In this document: positions 56,244 to 64,000 of the stretch, piece by piece | Layout: each line of letters opens with the position of its first letter | How positions within the stretch are numbered: position 1 is the stretch's first letter | DNA from: Erythrobacter ani | Lineage (GTDB): Bacteria > Pseudomonadota > Alphaproteobacteria > Sphingomonadales > Sphingomonadaceae | DNA: 64,000 nucleotides | Assembly: GCF_019204025.1 (NCBI RefSeq) | Contig: NZ_JAGSPB010000001.1 | Span: 248,001-312,000, forward strand | Direction: 5' to 3' | Position numbers and translations under genes: made by a program | Notes under the pieces: generated by a model | Told to the model about the DNA's origin: nothing | Seen by the model: the letters and a program-made list of their open reading frames with translations, nothing else | Databases searched by the model: none

Positions 56244-57676
56244 GCACCCCGTTCTGAGTCGATTGCGCTCGCAAGGCCAGCGGCCCACCGGGTGATATCC
56301 CCCGCGCCGAGGCACACAATCATGTCACCGGGGCCGATTTCCCTCGCAAGTGTGCGCGCAAGGTCACTTTCATCCTCGATCGTCGCAGCGGACCGGTGCC
56401 CGTGCGACTTGAGACCTGATACCAGTGCGGGAGCGTCCGACCCTTCGATCGGGTCTTCACCTGCTTCATAAACGGGGGTCACATAGACGATGTCGGCATC
56501 GTTGAAGCAGCTCTGGAAATCATCCATCAGATCGCGGAGACGGGTGTACCGATGCGGCTGAGCAACGGCGATAACCCGCCCGCCAACGCCAGCTGCATCG
56601 ACCTGCTCGCGCGCAGCACCGAGTACCGCGCTGATCTCCACCGGGTGGTGGGCGTAATCGTCGATGATCGTCGCCGCGCCGGTGTCGAATGGAACCGTGC
56701 CCACCTTGGTAAAGCGCCGGCGCACCCCGCCGAAGCTGGCAAAGCCGTTGCAGATTACGTCGTCGGGACAGCCCATTTCCACCGCGACGGCGATTGCTGC
56801 GAGTGCATTTTGAACATTGTGCTTGCCCGGCATTGGCAAATGTACGCCCTCGATGCGCCGATCCTCTTCGCCGCGTTGACGCACGATCACATCGAATGTG
56901 TTCCCGCCATCGTGTGGGCGTACATTTACGCCGCAAATATCGGCCTGAAGAGAGAAGCCGTAGGTCAGGACCTTGCGGTCGCGGACTTGGCTGATGACGG
57001 CCTGAACCTCCGGATGGTCGATGCAGAGGATCGCCGCGCCGTAAAACGGGACGTTATGAATGAATTCGACAAAGGCTTTCTTCACCCCATCGAAATCGCC
57101 GTAATGGTCGAGATGTTCGGGGTCGATGTTGGTGACGACCGCAATGGTCCCGTCGAGCCGCAGGAAGCTGCCGTCGCTTTCGTCCGCTTCGACCACCATC
57201 CAGTCGCTATCGCCCAGGCGCGCATTGGAACCGTATTGTTCGATGATCCCGCCATTGATGACGGTCGGATCGATGCCCCCGCAATCGAGCAGGCTTGCGA
57301 TCATGCTCGTCGTCGTGGTCTTGCCGTGCGTGCCCGCTACCGCGACCGTCGATTTGAGCCGCATCAGCTCGGCCAGCATCTCCGCCCGGCGCACCACCGG
57401 TGTTCGGGTTTCGAGTGCATGCGCAACCTCGGGATTGGTCCGCCGGACCGCACTGGACGTGACCACGACGCCTGCGCCCTCGACGTTCTTTTCGTCGTGC
57501 CCGATCTTGACCGAAATGCCTTGTTCACGGAGCCGATCGACAGTGGGCCCCTCCTTGATATCGCTACCCTGCACTGTGTAGCCAAGATTGTTCATGACCT
57601 CGGCGATGCCGGACATCCCGATCCCGCCAATGCCCACGAAATGGACAACGCCGATGTTGGTGGGAACGCCCTTCAC
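56240..57676 (-). CDS. murC: UDP-N-acetylmuramate--L-alanine ligase
   Basis: A 478-residue Mur ligase that adds L-Ala to UDP-MurNAc. [14 protein letters not shown], the P-loop [25 protein letters not shown] and [10 protein letters not shown] are signatures. It starts with GTG at 57676, which forms a GTGA overlap with the murG stop. Confidence 0.96.
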   Translation of the reverse strand: MKGVPTNIGVVHFVGIGGIGMSGIAEVMNNLGYTVQGSDIKEGPTVDRLREQGISVKIGHDEKNVEGAGVVVTSSAVRRTNPEVAHALETRTPVVRRAEMLAELMRLKSTVAVAGTHGKTTTTSMIASLLDCGGIDPTVINGGIIEQYGSNARLGDSDWMVVEADESDGSFLRLDGTIAVVTNIDPEHLDHYGDFDGVKKAFVEFIHNVPFYGAAILCIDHPEVQAVISQVRDRKVLTYGFSLQADICGVNVRPHDGGNTFDVIVRQRGEEDRRIEGVHLPMPGKHNVQNALAAIAVAVEMGCPDDVICNGFASFGGVRRRFTKVGTVPFDTGAATIIDDYAHHPVEISAVLGAAREQVDAAGVGGRVIAVAQPHRYTRLRDLMDDFQSCFNDADIVYVTPVYEAGEDPIEGSDAPALVSGLKSHGHRSAATIEDESDLARTLAREIGPGDMIVCLGAGDITRWAAGLASAIDSERGA

Positions 57677-58896
57677 GCGGCGCGGTCCTTGGTCGATCCC
57701 TGACCGGCGGGCGCGCCCTGCGTGGCGCCGCGCGCATTGTTTCCGCCGACACGGATTACATCCATCATGTCGATGCCGCTCATGCTTTCGACCAGATCGG
57801 CTAGATCCCGCGCGGCATGTGGCCGCCCGCAATTCCATGCGCCGTGAGCTGCATTCGCGAGGCTGGCCGGATTTTGCGCCATCGCTTGGATTTGCTTTGC
57901 CAGCTCCTTCGGCACGAATTTCGCTTGGCGGATCATTCGCGCACCGCCCGCTTTCGTGATCTCGCGGGTATTGGCCGCCTGATGGTCGTCGGTTGCGATC
58001 GGCAGCGGGATCAGGATGCCCGGCCTGCCCACCGCGGTCAATTCCGCAATTGTGGAGGCTCCCGCGCGCCCGATGAACAGGTGTGTGTCGGCAAGCCGCT
58101 CGTCCATGTCCTCGAAATACGTGCCGAGTTCTGCAGGGATATCGTGGTTGGCGTAGCGCTCACGCACGCGGTCGACATCCTCGCTGCGGCATTGCTGGGT
58201 AACCTGCAGCCGCTGGCGCAGCGCGGGGGGCAGCATTGCGAGACCATCGGGCACGACGTCGGACAGGATGCTCGCGCCTTGGCTGCCGCCGGTTACCAGC
58301 ACGCGCAGCAGGCCGTCTTCCGTGAATGGCGGGAATTCCTCGTCGCGCAGCACCAGCAGCTCTTCGCGAACGGGATTGCCGACCAGTTGGGCCTTTTCCA
58401 GATGTTTGGGGTGGAGCCGCTCGACTTCAGGGTACGACGTCGCGATTGCATCGACGCGGCTCGAAAACAGGCGATTGACGCGGCCCAGCACGGCGTTCTG
58501 TTCGTGGATTACGGTGGGGATACCGGCCGAGTTAGCCGCCAGCAGGGCAGGCAATGCGGGATAGCCGCCAAATCCGATCACCGCGCTTGGCTCGAAACTC
58601 TCGAACAGCCGCAGCGCCATGTTGCGCCCTTCCCATACCAGCCGCGCACCGCGAAACCACTGGAGCGGGTTCTTGCCGAAACGACCCGCAGGCAGGACAT
58701 GTGCGGTGAGGCCTGAAGGCTTGCCCGGAATGTTCGCACCGCGCGCGTCGGTAATCAGCGCCACGTGGTGCCCGCGCGCCTGCAGTTCGGTAGCCAGTGC
58801 AAATGCCGGGATCAGGTGGCCGCCTGTGCCGCCCGCTGCGAGCACGAAGTGGCGATTTGCGCCCGTCGCGACATGCTGTTTCGTTTCGCTGGTCAT
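57673..58896 (-). CDS. murG: Undecaprenyldiphospho-muramoylpentapeptide GlcNAc transferase
   Basis: A 407-residue GT-B enzyme that makes lipid II from lipid I on the inner membrane face. [37 protein letters not shown] and the donor-site [17 protein letters not shown] are conserved. It has a C-terminal extension of about 35 residues ([13 protein letters not shown]) beyond the usual end. 4-bp overlaps with both ftsW and murC. Confidence 0.96.
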   Translation of the reverse strand: MTSETKQHVATGANRHFVLAAGGTGGHLIPAFALATELQARGHHVALITDARGANIPGKPSGLTAHVLPAGRFGKNPLQWFRGARLVWEGRNMALRLFESFEPSAVIGFGGYPALPALLAANSAGIPTVIHEQNAVLGRVNRLFSSRVDAIATSYPEVERLHPKHLEKAQLVGNPVREELLVLRDEEFPPFTEDGLLRVLVTGGSQGASILSDVVPDGLAMLPPALRQRLQVTQQCRSEDVDRVRERYANHDIPAELGTYFEDMDERLADTHLFIGRAGASTIAELTAVGRPGILIPLPIATDDHQAANTREITKAGGARMIRQAKFVPKELAKQIQAMAQNPASLANAAHGAWNCGRPHAARDLADLVESMSGIDMMDVIRVGGNNARGATQGAPAGQGSTKDRAA

Positions 58897-60137
58897 GCCC
58901 GCTCCTCCCTTGCGCCGAGTTTCGGTCGCTCGAACAAGTCTTTCAACCCACTGCTCTCACGCTCGAGAAACGGATTTCGCCGAGTGATTGCCAGAAGCAG
59001 CCCAATGGTGAAACACACGGCAAGCGTAGACGATCCGCCGTAGCTGATCAGCGGCAATGTCATGCCCTTGGAGGGGAACAGTTGCAGGTTCACCAGGATG
59101 TTGATGAATGCCTGTCCGCCGATCTGCGTGACCAGCCCTGCCCCAGCCAGAAGCGCGAAGAGATTGTCCTCATCGACAAGTCGCATCAGCGCCTTCCCGA
59201 TGATCGCCAGATACACCAGCACTATGAGCCCGCACATTAACAGACCGAATTCTTCGCCAATCACGGAAAAGATGTAGTCGGTATGCGCCTCCGGCAGGTT
59301 CATCTTGCGCATGCCCAGCCAAAGACCGCTCCCGGTCCAGCCTCCAGCCAGCAAAGTCCGCTGCGCCAAATCTACCTGGTCGAACGCCGTGCCCCCGCCC
59401 AGGAACGAGTCGATCCGGTAGCGCGCATTGTCGTAGAAAAAATAGGCCGCAGTGATTGCAACAAGTCCCAAGCCGATCAGCCCACCAATCCGCTGAATTG
59501 AGACACCCGCGAGCAAGACGAGCACGAACCAGATCCCGCCGAAAAGGATAGTAGCGCCGAGGTTCGGCTGAAGCATTAGAAGACCCGCAATGAGCGCCAT
59601 AATCGCCGTCACGAAAGTCAGCACCGGAAGGTTCTGATCGCGCAGCTTCCACGACAAAATCCAGGCCAGCATGATCGCGAAACCGGGTTTCAGGAACTCC
59701 GAGGGCTGCAACGACATCCCGAATTCGAGCCAGCGCCTCGCGCCGTTCTTCTCGACGCCGACAAACGGGACCAGAAAAAGCAGGAAAAGGAACCCGGCAA
59801 ATGCGAGGATTCCGAGCCTTCGGGCCGAGTCCCGGTCAAGGAAGGAAACGCCGATCATGCCAATGATGCCTAAGGCCTGCCACATGATGTGTTGCCTGAG
59901 GTAATAGAATTCGCTCACGGTGACACCGCGCCGGCCAAGCTGTTCTGCCGCTGCAGGTGCTGCCGCCGCAACGGCAACGGTTCCAAGCGCCATCAACAGC
60001 AGGACAAGCGCCAGCAGTCCCTTGTCTACCTCACGCCACCAGATGCGCGCGTGTTCGGCCCAGTTCCGGCTTGTGGCCATGGGTGCGCGGCCACTGCCGC
60101 CACCGCGCGCAGGAGCGAAACTACCGGCACCGCTCAT
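58893..60137 (-). CDS. ftsW: Peptidoglycan glycosyltransferase FtsW
   Basis: A 414-residue SEDS-family polymerase with about ten helices. A basic cytoplasmic N-terminus (SFAPARGGGSGRAPMATSRNW) precedes helix 1. RRLEFGMSLQPSEFLK-like, YRIDSFLGGG and KGMTLPLISYGGSS motifs, the last near the end, are typical. ATG 60137 overlaps the murD stop by 4 bp. Confidence 0.95.
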   Translation of the reverse strand: MSGAGSFAPARGGGSGRAPMATSRNWAEHARIWWREVDKGLLALVLLLMALGTVAVAAAAPAAAEQLGRRGVTVSEFYYLRQHIMWQALGIIGMIGVSFLDRDSARRLGILAFAGFLFLLFLVPFVGVEKNGARRWLEFGMSLQPSEFLKPGFAIMLAWILSWKLRDQNLPVLTFVTAIMALIAGLLMLQPNLGATILFGGIWFVLVLLAGVSIQRIGGLIGLGLVAITAAYFFYDNARYRIDSFLGGGTAFDQVDLAQRTLLAGGWTGSGLWLGMRKMNLPEAHTDYIFSVIGEEFGLLMCGLIVLVYLAIIGKALMRLVDEDNLFALLAGAGLVTQIGGQAFINILVNLQLFPSKGMTLPLISYGGSSTLAVCFTIGLLLAITRRNPFLERESSGLKDLFERPKLGAREERA

Positions 60138-61519
60138 GATCCGTTCACCGTATCGATCCCGGCAGCGCACTGGTCGTTCTCGGCCATGACACCGACCAGC
60201 TGGCGGAAATGCTCTCCGCGCTTCTCGTAATCGCGGAACTGGTCAAAACTGGCGCAGGCGGGAGAGAGCATCACGACATCACCGGGCTGCGCCGCCGCGC
60301 GGCTGCGGCTCACCGCCTCGCTGATAAGCTCGCAGCGTTCGACATTCGGAATTGCGCCGGTCAGCCGATCCGCGAACATCGGACCAGCTTCGCCGACGGT
60401 ATAGGCCGCCGCGACATTGCCTAGGTGGTCTGCGGTTTCACCAAGACCGTCTTCCTTGGCGAGACCACCGACGATCCAGTGAATGCGCCGCGCGCCGCCG
60501 CGAATGTCGGGCCGCGGCGGGAAAGCAGCAAGCGCGGGCGCTGTCGATGCCGGGTTCGTCGCTTTGCTGTCGTTAATGAAAAGCACGCCGCCTTCTTCGC
60601 ATACGATTTCCATCCGGTGCGGGAGATTGCGGAACCGGGGCAGAGCATGACGCCATTGCGCTTCGGTGACGCCAAGCTCTTCCGCGAGCGTGACCGCAAC
60701 AGCCACGTTTTCCAGATTGTGCGGACCCTGCAGTCCCGGCCATTCGGCCTGCATCTTGGCAAACCGTTGAAGATCGGCGGGGACTGCGCGGCCCATCGGG
60801 CGTCGCGCCTGCTCGGCCCGCATTATCGCACCCGCTGGTTCCGCCGTGCATCCAAACACCGCGAACTGGCCGGAACCCTGCATCGCAAACAATCGTCCCT
60901 TTGCAAAAGCGTAATCTTCGAAGCCGTCATAGCGGTCGAGGTGATCAGGCGTGATGTTGGTCAGCGCGGCGGCCTCGCAGGCCAGCGAACGCGTTAGATC
61001 GATCTGGTAGCTCGACAGCTCGAGCACATAGACGCCCACGCCTTGCTCATTAGGCTGAAGCGGATCCTGCGCCAGAATGGGTTCACCAATGTTACCGCCC
61101 AGCAGCGCCGGGAAACCCGCCATCTCAAGGATGTGATGCAGCAAGGCGACCGTAGTCGATTTGCCGTTGGTCCCGGTGATGCCGACAACCTTGTGTTCGG
61201 TAAGGCTGCCTCGCGCCATCGCAAAGAGCTCGACATCGCCTATCACTGGAACACCATGTTTTTCCGCGTGAGGCTTTATCGGATGGGTGTTGAGGGGCAC
61301 ACCGGGAGACACCACTATCCCGTCATAACCGGTCAAATCGAGGCCCAACGGATCAGCCAGCCTGCAGCGCCCCTCGAACGGTTCGCGCGCGATGTCCTGA
61401 CGATCCCACGCGGTGATTTCGGCTCCGCTTGCCAGCAGTGCCTCGACCGCCGCCGCACCCGATCGCGCCAGGCCGAGTACGGCATAGCGTTTATCGGCGA
61501 AGGCGGGGGAAGTGATCAT
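60134..61519 (-). CDS. murD: UDP-N-acetylmuramoylalanine--D-glutamate ligase
   Basis: A 461-residue Mur ligase adding D-Glu. KRYAVLGLARSGAAAVEALL, the P-loop GITGTNGKSTT, LELSSYQID and NDSKATNP are present. It follows mraY by 10 bp and precedes ftsW with a 4-bp overlap. Confidence 0.96.
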   Translation of the reverse strand: MITSPAFADKRYAVLGLARSGAAAVEALLASGAEITAWDRQDIAREPFEGRCRLADPLGLDLTGYDGIVVSPGVPLNTHPIKPHAEKHGVPVIGDVELFAMARGSLTEHKVVGITGTNGKSTTVALLHHILEMAGFPALLGGNIGEPILAQDPLQPNEQGVGVYVLELSSYQIDLTRSLACEAAALTNITPDHLDRYDGFEDYAFAKGRLFAMQGSGQFAVFGCTAEPAGAIMRAEQARRPMGRAVPADLQRFAKMQAEWPGLQGPHNLENVAVAVTLAEELGVTEAQWRHALPRFRNLPHRMEIVCEEGGVLFINDSKATNPASTAPALAAFPPRPDIRGGARRIHWIVGGLAKEDGLGETADHLGNVAAAYTVGEAGPMFADRLTGAIPNVERCELISEAVSRSRAAAQPGDVVMLSPACASFDQFRDYEKRGEHFRQLVGVMAENDQCAAGIDTVNGS

Positions 61520-61529
61520 GGCCGCCGCT

Positions 61530-62600
61530 TTACCTCAGCTTCAAAGTCGAAAGGCCGATCATCGCTAGGATGATGGCGATGATCCAGAACCGTATAACGA
61601 CTTTGCTTTCGCTCCAGCCCAATTGTTCGAAATGGTGGTGGATCGGCGCCATGCGGAACACGCGCCGTCCGGTGCGCTTGAACCAGAAAACCTGCACAAT
61701 GACCGACACCGCTTCGAGCACGAACAATCCGCCGACGATTGCGAGCACAACCTCATGATGGCTGGCGACCGCAATAGCGCCGAGTGCACCGCCGAGGGCG
61801 AGGCTGCCCGTGTCGCCCATGAACACTGCGGCGGGCGGTGCATTGAACCACAGGAACGCCAGCCCCGCACCCATGATCGCAGCTGAGAACACGGCGAGTT
61901 CGCCCGCACCGTCCACGTGCGGAATGCCGAGATAGTCGGAATAATCCACTCGGCCGACGAGATAGGCGATGAGCGCAAAGGTGCCTGCGGCTATGATCAC
62001 CGGCATGATCGCCAATCCGTCCAGACCATCGGTCAGGTTCACCGCGTTGCCGGCCCCGACGATCACGAAGGCCGCAAACACGTAATAGAACGGCCCGAGC
62101 GGGATTTGCACGTCGGAGAAAAACGGAATGTAGAGGTTCGTGTTAATCTGACTGACAATCAGATACGACGCCACACCGGCAACCGCGAATTCGAGAAGCA
62201 AGCGGACCTTGCCCGACACGCCCTTGTGCGAATTCTTCGAAACCTTGTCGTAATCATCGAAGAACCCGATCACGCCGAACCCGACCGTCACGGCGAGACA
62301 GGCCCAGACCAGTGGGCTGCGCAGATCCATCCACAGCAGCAGCGCAAACACCAGCGCGACGAGGATCATGAGGCCGCCCATTGTCGGCGTGCCGCGCTTT
62401 GCAAGATGGGTTTGCGGACCGTCCTCGCGGATCGGTTGACCCTTGCCTTGGCGGACGCGCAGCATGTTGATGAAACGCGGTCCGATGATGAGGCCAAAAA
62501 TCAGCGCCGTCATCAGCGTCGCGCCGAAACGGAACGTCTGATAACGCACGAGGTTGAGTGCCCCTTCGAAGCCCAGCCATTCAGCGAGTAGATAGAGCAT
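61530..62600 (-). CDS. mraY: Phospho-N-acetylmuramoyl-pentapeptide transferase
   Basis: A 356-residue, ten-helix enzyme that forms lipid I on undecaprenyl phosphate. The catalytic [18 protein letters not shown] and the HHHFEQLGW loop are intact; [11 protein letters not shown] is also typical. It lies 20 bp after murF. Confidence 0.97.
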   Translation of the reverse strand: MLYLLAEWLGFEGALNLVRYQTFRFGATLMTALIFGLIIGPRFINMLRVRQGKGQPIREDGPQTHLAKRGTPTMGGLMILVALVFALLLWMDLRSPLVWACLAVTVGFGVIGFFDDYDKVSKNSHKGVSGKVRLLLEFAVAGVASYLIVSQINTNLYIPFFSDVQIPLGPFYYVFAAFVIVGAGNAVNLTDGLDGLAIMPVIIAAGTFALIAYLVGRVDYSDYLGIPHVDGAGELAVFSAAIMGAGLAFLWFNAPPAAVFMGDTGSLALGGALGAIAVASHHEVVLAIVGGLFVLEAVSVIVQVFWFKRTGRRVFRMAPIHHHFEQLGWSESKVVIRFWIIAIILAMIGLSTLKLR

Positions 62601-62620
62601 CCAGGTCCTTCGCCCCCCGC

Positions 62621-64000
62621 TTAGCTCGAGGTGTTCGTAAAGTGTGTCACCAGTTTGCCGAGACCAAGGAAGTTCGAGCCCTTGACGAGTACCGCATCAC
62701 CATGGGTCAAGCCGAATTGCTCGAGCTGCGCGATGGCCTGAGCGCTGTCTTCGCAATGCGCGAAGCTCGGTGCAAAGCCAAGCGGGTCGACTGCCGCTTT
62801 CCCCAATTGTGCAGCAAGGTGGCGCATCTCATCGCCGACCAAGATCGCATGGTCGATCTTGGCATCGGCCAGCGGTTCGGCGAGTTGGCGATGGAACTTG
62901 GCCGAGAAATCGCCAAGCTCGCCCATGCTGCCAAGCACCGCCACCCGGCGATGCGCTGGCGTTTGGCCCAGCTGCCGCAGAGTTGCGCGCATGGATGCAG
63001 GATTGGCGTTGTAGCTTTCATCGAGCAACAAGGCCTTCCCGCCGGGCACTTCGATATCGAAACGCGCGCCCCGCCCCTTGAGGCCACCCATTTCGGCGAG
63101 AGCCAGTCCGGCAGCAGCCAGATCACCGCCGGCAGCGCGAACCGCCGCCATCACGCCAAGCGAATTGTCGATCCAGTGCTCGCCCGGTTCGGCCACTGTA
63201 AAACAAACCCTCCGGTCGCCCAGTTCCGCCGTGACGAGCGATCCGCCATGCGCACTGGGGATTGCATCGAGGAGACGCACATCGGCCCCAGCGCTGCGCC
63301 CGAAGGTGACGATTTCGGCACCCAGAGCCTGCGCATGCTCGATCAGGCGGGGAGTATGCACATTGTCCGCCGGAATGATTGCAGTGCCGCCTTTCACCAG
63401 GCCGGTGGAAATCTGCGCCTTCTCATCCGCGATCGCCTCTTCGCTGCCGAGATGTTCAATGTGAACTGGCGCGATCGTCGTGATCAGCGCCACATCGGGC
63501 CTGACGTGGCCTGCGAGAGGAGCGATCTCGCCCGCGTGGTTCATGCCCATTTCGAAAACGCCGAACCTTGCGCGCGCGGGTAGCCGGGCAAGGCTCAGCG
63601 GAACCCCGACGTGGTTGTTGTAGCTGCGCACACTGCGATGCGCTGCGCCGCGGCTCGAACGATCGAGGCTCGCAAATATCGCTTCCTTCACACCGGTCTT
63701 TCCGACCGATCCGGTGACCGCGACGCGCACCGCCGAGGAGCGTTCGCGCGCTGCATGGGCGAGGTCGTGCAGCGCCTTCGTGGTGTCCTCGACCAGCACA
63801 TGCGGATAATCAACCGGACGATCAACCAAGGCCGCAACGGCACCTTTCTGAAAAGCGGCGCCGACAAACTTATGTCCATCCATCGCCTCGCCTTTCAGCG
63901 CGACAAAAAGGTCTCCCGGACGCACATCGCGCGAATCCATTTCGACCCCGGATGCCCTGAACGCGTGGCTGGCCGTCCCGCCGGTCGCCGCTTCGATGCC
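62621..64000 (-). CDS. murF: UDP-MurNAc-tripeptide D-Ala-D-Ala ligase, 5' end cut by the window
   Basis: At least 459 residues of the Mur ligase that adds D-Ala-D-Ala. The reading frame is still open at the window edge (…[12 protein letters not shown] before [21 protein letters not shown]), so only a few N-terminal residues are missing. The P-loop [15 protein letters not shown] and [14 protein letters not shown] are clear. ATG 63940 is internal, not the real start. Confidence 0.95.
   Translation of the reverse strand, partial: GIEAATGGTASHAFRASGVEMDSRDVRPGDLFVALKGEAMDGHKFVGAAFQKGAVAALVDRPVDYPHVLVEDTTKALHDLAHAARERSSAVRVAVTGSVGKTGVKEAIFASLDRSSRGAAHRSVRSYNNHVGVPLSLARLPARARFGVFEMGMNHAGEIAPLAGHVRPDVALITTIAPVHIEHLGSEEAIADEKAQISTGLVKGGTAIIPADNVHTPRLIEHAQALGAEIVTFGRSAGADVRLLDAIPSAHGGSLVTAELGDRRVCFTVAEPGEHWIDNSLGVMAAVRAAGGDLAAAGLALAEMGGLKGRGARFDIEVPGGKALLLDESYNANPASMRATLRQLGQTPAHRRVAVLGSMGELGDFSAKFHRQLAEPLADAKIDHAILVGDEMRHLAAQLGKAAVDPLGFAPSFAHCEDSAQAIAQLEQFGLTHGDAVLVKGSNFLGLGKLVTHFTNTSS

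Overview
The window is a GC-rich, gene-dense bacterial chromosome segment with no plasmid, phage or insertion-sequence genes. An Alphaproteobacterium of the Sphingomonadales, probably Erythrobacteraceae, fits best. The reasons are the DUF2849/cysI/DUF934/cysH sulfur operon, the obgE-proB pair, a DcaP-type porin, a DUF429/rarA pair, an FtsZ with a very long acidic linker, and a cell-wall cluster running murF-mraY-murD-ftsW-murG-murC-murB-ddl-ftsQ-ftsA-ftsZ. The taxonomic call is inference from gene content, not from a marker alignment.

Layout. 0-3.2 kb: a PadR-type repressor diverges from rarA, which overlaps a DUF429-like gene; a tRNA-Thr(TGT) follows. 3.2-15.4 kb: a cell-surface sugar island of locally lower GC. 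It holds a polytopic membrane protein and a minus-strand operon (flippase, pseB, pseC, pseF, pseG, methyltransferase, FAD oxidoreductase, WbqC-family gene, pseI) that should make CMP-pseudaminic acid or a variant. A divergent gene may encode the sugar transferase. The usual acetyltransferase PseH is absent. 15.5-28 kb: an acetate-use locus with a DcaP-like porin, acs, a LuxR-type response regulator, an SSS-domain hybrid histidine kinase (CrbS/CrbR or MxtR/ErdR type), actP, a DUF485 protein, a DnaQ-like exonuclease and a cNMP/CBS/DUF294 protein. The acs and yjcH-actP upstream regions share a 15-bp motif, CGTAAGAC-N4-GTC.

28-38.5 kb: an Old Yellow Enzyme homologue, queF, a proline-rich membrane protein, then sseA-metC-mscS and the siroheme/sulfite operon cobA-DUF2849-cysI-DUF934-cysH, closed by a strong hairpin terminator. 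38.5-49.5 kb: a lipoprotein, an epimerase-like gene with proB and obgE, a btuB-type receptor behind a cobalamin riboswitch, a poly-proline lipoprotein, a Bax-inhibitor-1 protein, proC, a YbjN protein and a TPR/SPOR protein. 49.6-64 kb: the division and cell-wall cluster on the minus strand, almost all with 1-8 bp overlaps. A DUF4262 gene of clearly lower GC sits between murB and ddl. murF runs off the window end.

How the genes work together. PseB, PseC, PseG, PseI and PseF form a near-complete route from UDP-GlcNAc to a CMP-nonulosonate, with the flippase and putative transferase as assembly steps. ActP imports acetate, Acs activates it, and the kinase/regulator pair probably switches both on. 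CobA makes the siroheme precursor needed by CysI, while CysH and CysI reduce activated sulfate to sulfide. The last block makes lipid II and builds the Z ring. No CRISPR array, rRNA, transposase or integrase was seen, and no stretch over 300 bp lacks a gene except 44194-44577, which holds a terminator and the riboswitch.
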